Assembly: GCF_035650855.1 (NCBI RefSeq)
Contig: NZ_DASRGV010000023.1
Location: 1-14,396, forward strand
Source: Actinocrinis sp035650855
GTDB taxonomy: Bacteria > Actinomycetota > Actinomycetes > Streptomycetales > Catenulisporaceae
Reading direction: 5' to 3'
Length of the DNA: 14,396 nucleotides
Of the stretch, positions 1 through 6,581 are shown in pieces. Position 1 is the stretch's first letter; each line of letters opens with the position of its first letter. The notes under the pieces were generated by a model. The model had not been told where the DNA came from and searched no databases. It saw only the letters and a list, made by a program, of their open reading frames with translations. The translations under genes were made by a program, and so were the position numbers.

Positions 1-1
1 C

Positions 2-1246
2 GTCGAGCACAAGGAACACCTCAAGCAGATGCGCGCGAACGTGGACGTGCTGACCATGTCCGCGACCCCGATCCCGCGCACGCTGGAGATGGCGGTGACC
101 GGCATCCGGGAGATGTCCACCATCCAGACCCCGCCCGAGGAGCGGCACCCGGTGCTGACCTTCGTCGGCGCGTACGAGGAGAAGCAGATCGCCGCCGCGA
201 TCCGCCGCGAGCTGCTGCGCGAGGGCCAGGTCTTCTACATCCACAACCGGGTCGAGTCGATCAACCGCGCCGCCGCCCGGCTCCAGGAACTGGTCCCCGA
301 GGCGCGCATCGCCATCGCGCACGGCCAGATGAACGAGCACACCCTGGAACGGCTCATCGTCGACTTCTGGAACCGCGAGTTCGACGTGCTGGTGTGCACC
401 ACGATCGTCGAGTCCGGCATCGACATCTCCAACGCCAACACCCTGATCGTGGAGCGCGCCGACGTCTTCGGCCTCTCCCAGCTGCACCAGCTGCGCGGCC
501 GGGTCGGACGAGGCCGCGAGCGGGCGTACGCGTACTTCCTCTATCCGCCGGAGAAGCCGCTGACCGAGACCGCGCACGAGCGTCTGGCCACCATCGCGCA
601 GCACACCGACCTCGGCGCCGGCATGTACGTCGCGATGAAGGACCTTGAGATCCGCGGCGCGGGCAACCTGCTCGGCGGCGAGCAGTCTGGGCACATCGAA
701 GGCGTCGGGTTCGATCTCTACGTGCGCATGGTCGGCGAAGCGGTGAACGAGTACCGCGCGCAGGCCGAGGGACGCACCGAGCCCGAGCCCGCAGACGTGC
801 GCGTCGACCTGCCGATCGATGCGCACATCCCGCACGACTGGGTACCGGACGAGCGGCTGCGGCTTGAGGCGTACCGGCGCATCGCGTCGATTACCGACCC
901 GTCCGGTGTCACCGAGGTGCACGACGAACTGGTCGACCGGTACGGGCAGCTACCGGTGCCCGTGGGCAACCTGCTCGCGGTCGCGCTGTTCCGCGCACAC
1001 GCCCGCTCGGCCGGACTCACCGAGATCGCGATGCAGGGCAACTACATCAAGTTCGCTCCGGTCGAATTGCGCGAGTCGCAGCTCATGCGGCTCCAGCGGG
1101 TGTACCCGAAGTCGCTGAACAAGGCTCCGACGCAGACGATCCTGGTGCCCAAGCCGATGACGCAGCGGATCGGCGGACAGCCGGTCACCGGCCTCGAACT
1201 GCTCGCCTGGTGCCGCTCCTTGATCGACGCCGTGATCTTGATGTGA
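2..1246 (+). CDS. mfd: Transcription-repair coupling factor Mfd, C-terminal third (5' end outside window)
   Basis: Mfd is the ATP-dependent translocase that pushes stalled RNA polymerase off damaged DNA and recruits UvrA. The frame is open from base 2, so only about 414 C-terminal residues of a roughly 1,150-1,200-residue protein are present. Visible are helicase motif III (MSATPIPRT, bases 56-82), the second RecA-like domain with FYIHNRV and the motif VI region QLRGRVGRGR, and the translocation (TRG) segment around DLEIRGAGNLLGGEQSGH. A C-terminal TRCF domain follows (VDLPIDAHIP onward). The stop at 1244-1246 is followed at once by a strong hairpin, so transcription probably ends there. The next plus-strand gene is mazG, the same order as Rv1020-Rv1021 of M. 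tuberculosis, but a minus-strand gene is placed between them here. The family call is certain; the 5' part cannot be judged. Confidence 0.97.
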   Translation, partial: VEHKEHLKQMRANVDVLTMSATPIPRTLEMAVTGIREMSTIQTPPEERHPVLTFVGAYEEKQIAAAIRRELLREGQVFYIHNRVESINRAAARLQELVPEARIAIAHGQMNEHTLERLIVDFWNREFDVLVCTTIVESGIDISNANTLIVERADVFGLSQLHQLRGRVGRGRERAYAYFLYPPEKPLTETAHERLATIAQHTDLGAGMYVAMKDLEIRGAGNLLGGEQSGHIEGVGFDLYVRMVGEAVNEYRAQAEGRTEPEPADVRVDLPIDAHIPHDWVPDERLRLEAYRRIASITDPSGVTEVHDELVDRYGQLPVPVGNLLAVALFRAHARSAGLTEIAMQGNYIKFAPVELRESQLMRLQRVYPKSLNKAPTQTILVPKPMTQRIGGQPVTGLELLAWCRSLIDAVILM

Positions 1247-1287
1247 GATCGGCCCGGCACCTACTTGTCGTAGGTGCCGGGCCGATC
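1247..1287. terminator. Bidirectional hairpin terminator between convergent genes
   Basis: Arms 1247-1264 and 1270-1287 are perfectly complementary over 18 bp (GATCGGCCCGGCACCTAC on the left) around a 5-nt loop, TTGTC. The left arm starts on the base after the mfd stop. The right arm lies 19 bp from the stop of the minus-strand gene ending at 1307. No T-tract follows on either side, as is usual for actinobacterial hairpin terminators. Position and symmetry suggest it serves both genes. Confidence 0.85.
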
Positions 1288-1306
1288 CGCGCGCTTGCGT
1301 TCCTCG

Positions 1307-1954
1307 TCAGAGAGCCGAGATCGACGCAGGCGCGCGCTCGGAACGGCTTAGCGCGCGCAGCACCGCCGTCTGCCCATGCCGCCGCAGCGCGATGCGCGTC
1401 AGTACGTCGACCACGGTCTGCACCGCTTCCGCGGAGAACTCCGGCGTCGGCACGCCGACGCTGTGCGCCAAGTCGTCGCAGTGCACGATGAGCTCCAGCA
1501 TCCGACTGGCGACAAACGTGTCCAGGCTCACCGAATACCCGCTCCAGGTCGAGCGGCGCACCGGTCGATCCGGTTCGGACGGCAGGGTCTCGCGCAGGTC
1601 CGCGACGCACGCCGCGGTACGCGCGGCCAGCTGCTCCGAGCCTTCCCCGGCCACCTTCTCGCCGCCCGCGCGAATGCCCTGGTTGAACTCGGTGTCGAGA
1701 TCCGTGCCGATCCAGGCCGCCCGCGCGTAGTACTCGTCCAGCCCGACCACCGGCTCGACGGGCACCGGGTCGGCCAGCATCGACGGAATGAAGAACACCT
1801 GCGCCGCCAGATGCCCGGCCAGGCCGCGAACGCTGAGCTGGTCGAGCGCCGACGGCTCGTCCCAGGCCACCGCGACCTCAGGAGCCGCGAGCAACTCCGC
1901 AGCAGCCTGAGCCACGTCCAAGTACAGATCCCTGATTTCAGTCACGTCTGCCAT
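1307..1954 (-). CDS. DinB/maleylpyruvate isomerase N-terminal-like metalloprotein
   Basis: This 215-residue protein has the four-helix DinB/MDMPI fold of mycothiol-dependent maleylpyruvate isomerases and related thiol-transferases. H48 (in LAGHLA), E154 and H158 (in LELIVHCDD) match the expected His...Glu-xxx-His metal triad. Many actinobacterial paralogues have no known substrate, and nothing nearby suggests aromatic catabolism, so I name only the fold. No separate C-terminal SCP2-type domain is visible. GGAGG (1961-1957 on the minus strand) is only 2 nt from ATG 1954 but 11 nt from an in-frame GTG at 1945, so translation may start at codon 4. A promoter with TTAACC, an 18-nt spacer and TAGTCT lies upstream. 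The gene is convergent with mfd and divergent from mazG. Confidence 0.85.
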   Translation of the reverse strand: MADVTEIRDLYLDVAQAAAELLAAPEVAVAWDEPSALDQLSVRGLAGHLAAQVFFIPSMLADPVPVEPVVGLDEYYARAAWIGTDLDTEFNQGIRAGGEKVAGEGSEQLAARTAACVADLRETLPSEPDRPVRRSTWSGYSVSLDTFVASRMLELIVHCDDLAHSVGVPTPEFSAEAVQTVVDVLTRIALRRHGQTAVLRALSRSERAPASISAL

Positions 1955-1983
1955 CCCCTCCGTGCAGCGGATCTTGTCGCGTC

Positions 1984-2013
1984 AGACTATGGGTGCCGAC
2001 GCCTTAGGGTTAA
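1984..2013 (-). promoter_or_regulatory. Putative promoter of the maleylpyruvate isomerase-like gene
   Basis: Read on the minus strand, TTAACC (2013-2008) is followed by an 18-nt spacer and TAGTCT (1989-1984). The first matches TTGACA at four of six positions and the second fits actinobacterial TANNNT. The predicted start near 1977 leaves a roughly 22-nt leader holding the Shine-Dalgarno sequence. The -35 element overlaps the mazG -10 box on the other strand. Confidence 0.5.
2005..2010 (+). promoter_or_regulatory. -10 box of mazG, predicted leaderless start
   Basis: TAGGGT fits TANNNT, and exactly six bases (2011-2016) separate it from the A of the mazG ATG at 2017, so the predicted +1 is the start codon. 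No Shine-Dalgarno sequence stands at a normal distance. The box is the centre of an inverted repeat, GCCTTA-GGGT-TAAGGC (2001-2016). No good -35 is visible. Confidence 0.6.
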
Positions 2014-2016
2014 GGC

Positions 2017-3060
2017 ATGGCTGGCCGCATCGTCCTCGTACCGTTCTCTCCGCGCGTCGCCCCCGGGTTGGTGTCAGCAGCGGCTTGGCGCCTAATGACC
2101 GGACCGGACGCGGTCGTCCACACCGGCTCACCGGACCACCCCGTGCTGCCCTACCTCGACGACGCCGACGTGCAGATCGTCGTCTTCGACGCCGAGGCCG
2201 GCGCGTACGAGATCGCCGTCGACCTGATCGCGCAGGCCGAGGCGGGCACCACCGTGGTCTGGATCGCCGCGCCGGACGGGGACGAGGCGCTGGCCCAGGC
2301 GCTCGGCGGGCAGCTCGCGCACGGCTCGGAGATCGAGCTGGAGCTGCTGCCCGGCAGCTACGACCTGCCCGGCGCCAAGGTGCTCGACCTGATCGCGGTC
2401 ATGGACCGGCTGCGCTCGCCCGGCGGCTGCCCGTGGGACGGCGAGCAGACGCACCAGTCGCTGGTGAAGTACCTGCTGGAAGAGGCGTACGAGACCGTCG
2501 AGACCATCGAGGACGGCAGCTACGACGAGCCGGGCCCAGGCCGCGACGCGCTGCGCGAAGAGCTCGGCGACGTGCTGCTTCAGGTCGCCTTCCACTCCCG
2601 CATCGCGCAAGAGCACCCGACCGACCCGTTCAGCATCGACGAGGTCGCCGAAGGCATCGCGAACAAGCTCATCGGCAGACACCCGCACGTCTTCGCCGGC
2701 GCCTCCGCCGACACGGCCGCGGACGTCGAGGCGAACTGGGACAAGATCAAGGCGGCGGAAAAAGGTCGGACCTCCGCCGTCGAAGGCGTACCGCTCGCGC
2801 AGCCGGCGCTCTCGCTCGCCGACAAGCTGCTCAAGCGCGCCCGCAACAGCCAAATCCCGGTGCAAGTGCCCGCGATCCCGGAGGAATCGGCAGCTCAGGC
2901 CAAGGACGCCGAGGCGGTCGGGCAGCTGCTGCTGGCCGTCGTGGCGCACGCACGTTCGCTCGGCGCGGACCCGGAGGAAGCACTGCGTGCGGCGGCCCGT
3001 GGCCTGCGCGATCAGATCGTGGCGGCCGAGACCTCCCGGGATGCCCGGGTGGCAGGTTAG
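2017..3060 (+). CDS. mazG: MazG family nucleoside triphosphate pyrophosphohydrolase
   Basis: MazG hydrolyses NTPs or dNTPs, including damaged ones, to the monophosphate and pyrophosphate. The 347-residue protein has one MazG domain. Visible are the GGCPWDGEQTHQSL motif (136-149), the first metal-binding cluster EEAYE (155-159) and the second EELGD (181-185), together the ExxE...ExxD signature. KLIGRHPHVF (217-226) and the conserved W241 follow. Residues 1-120 form an N-terminal extension of the kind seen in actinobacterial MazG (M. tuberculosis Rv1021), not a second MazG domain. The C-terminal tail (about 262-347) is Ala/Glu-rich. The ATG at 2017 is supported by the -10 box exactly 7 nt upstream. 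The stop TAG forms the first half of a TAGTCT box that may drive tatA. Confidence 0.95.
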   Translation: MAGRIVLVPFSPRVAPGLVSAAAWRLMTGPDAVVHTGSPDHPVLPYLDDADVQIVVFDAEAGAYEIAVDLIAQAEAGTTVVWIAAPDGDEALAQALGGQLAHGSEIELELLPGSYDLPGAKVLDLIAVMDRLRSPGGCPWDGEQTHQSLVKYLLEEAYETVETIEDGSYDEPGPGRDALREELGDVLLQVAFHSRIAQEHPTDPFSIDEVAEGIANKLIGRHPHVFAGASADTAADVEANWDKIKAAEKGRTSAVEGVPLAQPALSLADKLLKRARNSQIPVQVPAIPEESAAQAKDAEAVGQLLLAVVAHARSLGADPEEALRAAARGLRDQIVAAETSRDARVAG

Positions 3061-3063
3061 TCT
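3058..3063 (+). promoter_or_regulatory. Possible -10 box upstream of tatA
   Basis: TAGTCT overlaps the mazG stop codon. The predicted start near 3070 would leave a 56-nt leader with a good ribosome binding site. No -35 is recognisable, so tatA may instead be read through from mazG. Confidence 0.35.
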
Positions 3064-3112
3064 GGTTGGCGGTACCGGACGAAACGCTCCGGTCGGACTG
3101 CGACTGCGCTGT

Positions 3113-3117
3113 AGGAG
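3113..3117 (+). promoter_or_regulatory. Ribosome binding site of tatA
   Basis: AGGAG lies 8 nt before ATG 3126. It fixes the start of this short gene, which shares its frame with a much longer spurious open frame running through mazG. Confidence 0.8.
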
Positions 3118-3125
3118 AACGACTC

Positions 3126-3398
3126 ATGCTCCGTGGGCTTGAAGGCTGGCACATCGTCATCATCGTCGCGCTCGTCGTGCTGCTGTTCGGCTCGCGCAAG
3201 CTGCCGGACGCCGCGCGCTCGGTGGGCCAGTCGCTGCGCATCTTCAAGTCGGAGATGAAGGCCGCGGCCAAGGACGGCGCCGAGGGGCAGGCCGACGCCA
3301 AGAAGGACGCGGCGCCGCAGCAGGCGGTCGAGGGCAAGGTCGTCACCCCGACCGTCAACGACTCCGTCCCGCACAACTCCGGCGTCTCGCAGCCCTGA
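3126..3398 (+). CDS. tatA: Twin-arginine translocase subunit TatA
   Basis: TatA multimerises at the TatBC complex to move folded twin-arginine-signal proteins across the membrane. The 90-residue protein has the expected order: a short N-terminus, one membrane helix at about 8-21 (WHIVIIVALVVLLFG), the FG hinge (21-22), an amphipathic helix (about 23-48, with KLPDAARSVGQSLRIFKSE) and a polar, probably disordered tail. The KLPDAARS stretch and tail favour TatA over TatB. No tatC or tatB is in the window, so the rest of the translocase is encoded elsewhere. The gap from mazG is 65 bp. The secretory motor SecA is encoded about 5.6 kb downstream, but nothing links the two transcriptionally. Confidence 0.93.
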   Translation: MLRGLEGWHIVIIVALVVLLFGSRKLPDAARSVGQSLRIFKSEMKAAAKDGAEGQADAKKDAAPQQAVEGKVVTPTVNDSVPHNSGVSQP

Positions 3399-3409
3399 CG
3401 TTGTCCCGT

Positions 3410-3429
3410 CCGGTCCGTCACCGGGCCGG
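3410..3429 (+). terminator. Weak hairpin just after tatA
   Basis: CCGGTCC (3410-3416) pairs with GGGCCGG (3423-3429) over 7 bp with one G-U pair and a 6-nt loop, starting 12 bp after the tatA stop. No T-tract follows. With the larger hairpin at 3481-3520 it probably marks the end of the tatA transcript. Confidence 0.4.
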
Positions 3430-3480
3430 TAGCCACGGAACGTTGACTCAGACCAGGTCAGGCGGCATCTGCCTGATCGC

Positions 3481-3520
3481 CGGACCGCGCGGCGCGAGCG
3501 CAGCACGTCAGCGCGGTCCG
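3481..3520 (+). terminator. Inverted repeat between tatA and the RHH gene
   Basis: CGGACCGCGC (3481-3490) and GCGCGGTCCG (3511-3520) are perfect 10-bp arms around a GC-rich 20-nt loop. It could be a second terminator of tatA or an operator-like site upstream of the RHH gene. No T-tract follows. The remaining bases of the 194-bp gap 3399-3592 hold a small hairpin (3458-3476) and the palindrome CACGATCGTG (3529-3538). Confidence 0.5.
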
Positions 3521-3592
3521 TCAAGTCCCACGATCGTGTGAATATCGGAGTTCTGACTTCCTATCCCGCCGTGCCTTTGCCATGGTGGAAGT

Positions 3593-3739
3593 GTGGAACT
3601 CGAATATTCGTTGCCTCCCCGCCTTCAGCAGCGTCTGGCAGACCTCGCCCGTAGGACCGGGCGCAACGAGTCCGAGATCCTGGCGACCGCCGTCCTGTGG
3701 TACCTCAAACAGGTGAACCAGGAGCAGCCGGTCCGCTGA
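3593..3739 (+). CDS. Short ribbon-helix-helix (CopG/Arc-like) DNA-binding protein
   Basis: The 48-residue product has the pattern of a ribbon-helix-helix domain: a strand at about 2-7 (ELEYSL), helix A around LQQRLADLARRTG (11-23), the turn NESE (25-28) and helix B (ILATAVLWYLKQV, 29-41). Such proteins act as dimers binding short palindromes through the strand. The GTG start at 3593 gives the complete strand; an upstream ATG at 3582 is in another frame. No Shine-Dalgarno sequence is evident, and CATGGT lies where a leaderless -10 box would be (3581-3586). No toxin gene is adjacent, so an antitoxin role is not supported. The P450 gene starts 107 bp downstream, so the protein might regulate it, which is inference only. 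Confidence 0.75.
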   Translation: MELEYSLPPRLQQRLADLARRTGRNESEILATAVLWYLKQVNQEQPVR

Positions 3740-3846
3740 GCCGAGCCGTACTCGGCATATCAACCACAGTGCGAGCGGTCCCGGCCGCCCGCGTGGGTAG
3801 CGACGCGGCAGGCAGGGACTCACTCCCCGCGTGCGACCATGGGGCG

Positions 3847-5109
3847 GTGAGTGCCCCGCCGCTGTTCAGCCGCGAGTTCATCGACGATCCCTACCCGGCG
3901 TACGCATGGCTGCGCGAGCACGCCCCGGTGCACAAGACCCGGCTCCCTAACGGCGTCGAGGCGTACCTGGTCACCCGGTACGACGACGTACGCGCCGTCC
4001 TCGCCGATCCTCGCCTCTCCAAGAACGCCGCGTCCTCCTTCCCCGGCTGGAAGCCGGGCCGCACCGGAATTCCGGGCGAGCACCGCTCCGGGATCGCGGC
4101 CCACCTGCTCAACCTTGACCCGCCGGACCACACCCGGCTACGCCGACTGGTCTCCAAAGCCTTCACCCCGCGCCGCGTCGCCGACTTCGAGCCGCGCATC
4201 GCGCACATCGCGGACTCCCTGCTCGACGCCGCGTTCGCCGGAGCCGAGGAAGACGAGGCCACCGCGGTCGACCTGATCCGCGGCTACGCCTTCCCGCTGC
4301 CCGTGATCGTCATCTGCGAGATGCTGGGCGTCCCGCCCGAGGACCAGCCGATCTTCCACGAGTGGGCCAACGGCATGGCCGACCGCAGCGGCCCGCGCGG
4401 CGGCGTCGGCCGCTCCGTGAAGCGGGTGCGCGGCTATCTCAAGGAGATCATTCACAAGAAGCGGCTCGCCCTGCCCGCCGACCCGGCCGAGGACGACCTG
4501 CTCTCCGCGCTGATCCGCGCCTCCGACCACGGCGAGCACCTGACCGAGGACGAGGCCGCCGCGATGGCCTTCATCCTGCTCTTCGCCGGCTTCGAGACCA
4601 CCGTCAACCTGATCGGCAACGGCACCCTGGCCCTGCTCACCCACCCCGAACAGCTCGCCAAGCTCCAGGCCGATCCGGGGCTGCTGGAGGCCGCGGTGGA
4701 GGAGCTGCTGCGCTTCGACGGGCCGGTCGAGTTCGGCACCTGGCGCTTCACCACCGAACCGGTCACGGTCGCGGGCGTCGCCATACCGGCCGGCGAGCCG
4801 GTCCTGGCGGTCCTCGCCGCGGCGGACCGCGACCCGGCCCGCTTCACCGATCCGGACGCGCTCGACCTGAGCCGCGACGAGGGCGGCAACCTCGCCCTCG
4901 GCCACGGGATCCACTTCTGCCTCGGCGCACCGCTCGCCCGGCTGGAGGGCCGCATCGCCTTCGAGCGGCTGTTCACCCGCTACCCGGACCTCGCCCTGGC
5001 CGTTCCGGCGCGGCGGCTGCGCTGGCACTCCGGCCTGATCATGCGGGGTCTGCACGAGTTACCCGTCCGTACTTCGAGCCCGGTTCGCCCCGATCAGCCA
5101 GCCGACTAG
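3847..5109 (+). CDS. Cytochrome P450, CYP107-like
   Basis: This is a class I-type bacterial heme monooxygenase of 420 residues, soluble, with no membrane anchor. Landmarks are DPPDHTRLR (91-99), the I-helix oxygen-activation motif AGFETT (247-252), the K-helix ExxR pair E286/R289, and the heme-binding loop LGHGIHFCLG (351-360) with C358 as thiolate ligand. L351 replaces the usual Phe, as in other CYP107-like enzymes. The reading frame is open further upstream, but GTG 3847 begins at the normal N-terminus (PLFSREFIDDPYPAYAWLR). No ribosome binding site is clear, and GACCAT (3835-3840) sits at leaderless -10 spacing. No ferredoxin, reductase or biosynthetic gene is near, so redox partners and substrate are unknown. 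The stop TAG overlaps the putative eno -10 box. Confidence 0.93.
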   Translation: MSAPPLFSREFIDDPYPAYAWLREHAPVHKTRLPNGVEAYLVTRYDDVRAVLADPRLSKNAASSFPGWKPGRTGIPGEHRSGIAAHLLNLDPPDHTRLRRLVSKAFTPRRVADFEPRIAHIADSLLDAAFAGAEEDEATAVDLIRGYAFPLPVIVICEMLGVPPEDQPIFHEWANGMADRSGPRGGVGRSVKRVRGYLKEIIHKKRLALPADPAEDDLLSALIRASDHGEHLTEDEAAAMAFILLFAGFETTVNLIGNGTLALLTHPEQLAKLQADPGLLEAAVEELLRFDGPVEFGTWRFTTEPVTVAGVAIPAGEPVLAVLAAADRDPARFTDPDALDLSRDEGGNLALGHGIHFCLGAPLARLEGRIAFERLFTRYPDLALAVPARRLRWHSGLIMRGLHELPVRTSSPVRPDQPAD

Positions 5110-5112
5110 TCT
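5107..5112 (+). promoter_or_regulatory. Putative -10 box of eno
   Basis: TAGTCT begins at the P450 stop codon. The predicted start near 5119 leaves a 46-nt leader with a good ribosome binding site. A weak -35, TTCGCC, lies 18 nt upstream (5083-5088). An own promoter is expected for eno, since the P450 before it is accessory. Confidence 0.45.
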
Positions 5113-5150
5113 ATTTCCCGACATCTAGAAGAAGCGTCCATCAGGACACA

Positions 5151-5156
5151 AAGGAG
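5151..5156 (+). promoter_or_regulatory. Ribosome binding site of eno
   Basis: AAGGAG lies 8 nt before GTG 5165 and decides this GTG as the start. Confidence 0.8.
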
Positions 5157-5164
5157 TTACGCAC

Positions 5165-6445
5165 GTGGCGTCCATCGAAGCAGTCGGCGCGCGGGAAATC
5201 CTCGACTCCCGCGGCAACCCCACGGTCGAGGTCGAGGTAGCGCTCGACGACGGCACCATCGCCCGCGCCGCCGTGCCGTCCGGCGCGTCCACCGGCGCCT
5301 TCGAGGCGGTGGAGCTGCGTGACGGGGACAAGGCGCGCTACGGCGGCAAGGGCGTGACCAAGGCCGTGCTCGCCGTGCTCGACGAGATCGGCCCGGCGCT
5401 GATCGGCTTCGACGCCCACGAGCAGCGGCTGATCGACCAGGAGCTGATCGACCTGGACGGCACCCCGAACAAGTCCCGGGTCGGCGCGAACGCGATCCTC
5501 GGCGTCTCGCTCGCGGTGGCCAAGGCCGCCGCCGAGTCGGCCGAGCTGCCGCTGTTCCGCTACCTCGGCGGCCCGAACGCGCACATCCTGCCGGTGCCGA
5601 TGATGAACATCATCAACGGCGGCGCGCACGCGGACTCCAATGTGGACATCCAGGAGTTCATGATCGCGCCGATCGGCGCGGAGACCTACGGCGAGGCGCT
5701 GCGCTGGGGCGCGGAGACCTACCACGCGCTCAAGGCGGTGCTGAAGTCCCGCGGCCTGTCCACCGGCCTCGGCGACGAGGGCGGCTTCGCCCCGAACCTG
5801 GACTCGAACCGGGCCGCGCTCGACCTGATCCTGGAGGCGATCGAGAAGGCCGGCTACACCCCCGGCCAGGAGATCGCGCTGGCCCTGGACGTGGCCGCGA
5901 CCGAGCTGTACAAGGACGGCGCCTACACCCTGGAGGGCAAGCAGTTCTCCGGCGCCGAGCTGAGCTCCTACTACGCCGACCTGGTCGCGAACTACCCGCT
6001 GGTGTCCATCGAGGACTCGCACAGCGAGGAGGACTGGGACGGCTGGAAGGCCGTGACCGAGCAGCTCGGCTCCAAGGTGCAGCTGGTCGGCGACGACCTG
6101 TTCGTCACCAACCCCGAGCGGCTGCAGCGCGGCATCGCCGGCGGCCAGGCCAACGCGCTGCTGGTGAAGGTGAACCAGATCGGGACGCTGACGGAGACCT
6201 TCGACGCGGTCGCGCTGGCGCACCGCTCCGGCTTCCGCTGCATGATGAGCCACCGCTCCGGCGAGACCGAGGACACCACCATCGCGGACCTCGCGGTGGC
6301 CACCGACGTCGGCCAGATCAAGTCGGGCGCCCCGGCGCGCACCGACCGGGTCGCCAAGTACAACCAGCTGCTGCGCATCGAGGAGGAGCTGGACGACGCG
6401 GCCCGCTACGCCGGTCGTTCCGCCTTCCCGCGCTTCAAGGGCTGA
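5165..6445 (+). CDS. eno: Enolase (phosphopyruvate hydratase)
   Basis: Enolase interconverts 2-phosphoglycerate and phosphoenolpyruvate in glycolysis and gluconeogenesis. The full 426-residue length is typical. All key residues are visible: the mobile SGAST loop (39-43), H155 in GGAHADSN, E164, E205 (GDEGG), magnesium ligands D242, E283 and D310, catalytic base K335 (LLVKVNQIGT), H363 and substrate-binding K386 (QIKSGAPAR). After E283 the sequence reads SIEDSHSEEDWDGW, where many homologues have Pro and a hydrophobic residue after SIED. This is a local oddity outside the metal ligands. The gene is followed by the division gene, DUF501 and ppx, as in Rv1023-Rv1026. Confidence 0.98.
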   Translation: MASIEAVGAREILDSRGNPTVEVEVALDDGTIARAAVPSGASTGAFEAVELRDGDKARYGGKGVTKAVLAVLDEIGPALIGFDAHEQRLIDQELIDLDGTPNKSRVGANAILGVSLAVAKAAAESAELPLFRYLGGPNAHILPVPMMNIINGGAHADSNVDIQEFMIAPIGAETYGEALRWGAETYHALKAVLKSRGLSTGLGDEGGFAPNLDSNRAALDLILEAIEKAGYTPGQEIALALDVAATELYKDGAYTLEGKQFSGAELSSYYADLVANYPLVSIEDSHSEEDWDGWKAVTEQLGSKVQLVGDDLFVTNPERLQRGIAGGQANALLVKVNQIGTLTETFDAVALAHRSGFRCMMSHRSGETEDTTIADLAVATDVGQIKSGAPARTDRVAKYNQLLRIEEELDDAARYAGRSAFPRFKG

Positions 6446-6459
6446 GCGCTCTAGGCTGG

Positions 6460-6522
6460 GTGGCGCGCCCGCTGTGACTCGGCCGTCGAGGGACGGCGTG
6501 AGGGCACGGCGCGGCGCGCCAC
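6460..6522 (+). terminator. Two-tier hairpin with T-run after eno
   Basis: Outer arms GTGGCGCGCC (6460-6469) and GGCGCGCCAC (6513-6522) are perfect over 10 bp. The 43-nt region they enclose contains a second perfect hairpin, GCCGTC (6482-6487) with GACGGC (6492-6497) and a GAGG tetraloop. A TTTT run follows at 6526-6529, making this the most classical intrinsic terminator in the window. It lies 14 bp after the eno stop and 59 bp before the divIC-like start, so it may limit read-through or act as an attenuator. Confidence 0.65.
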
Positions 6523-6581
6523 GGCTTTTACAGCGAAGGTTCGCGCAGTGGGACAGCTGCGAGTGGGAGGGGTGCGGCGCG

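Noticed and set aside
3035..3049. CCCGGG-ATG-CCCGGG inverted repeat near the end of mazG
   Set aside because: It has short arms with a 3-nt loop inside coding sequence, and GC hexamers are frequent at this base composition.
1962..3125. Long plus-strand frame upstream of and continuous with tatA
   Set aside because: It lies out of frame across mazG and is Arg/Gly/Pro-rich. Only its last 90 codons from ATG 3126, with an AGGAG site, encode a real protein (TatA).
3593..3739. RHH gene as the antitoxin of a toxin-antitoxin pair
   Set aside because: No small toxin-like open frame is adjacent on either strand; the next gene is a P450.
3697..3846. 50-codon N-terminal extension of the P450
   Set aside because: It would overlap the RHH gene end and has no family similarity. 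The P450 N-terminus begins normally at GTG 3847.
6474..6581. 36-codon extension of the DivIC-like protein
   Set aside because: It crosses the terminator-like hairpin and T-run, and the sequence is unlike family N-termini. ATG 6582 has a purine-rich site upstream.
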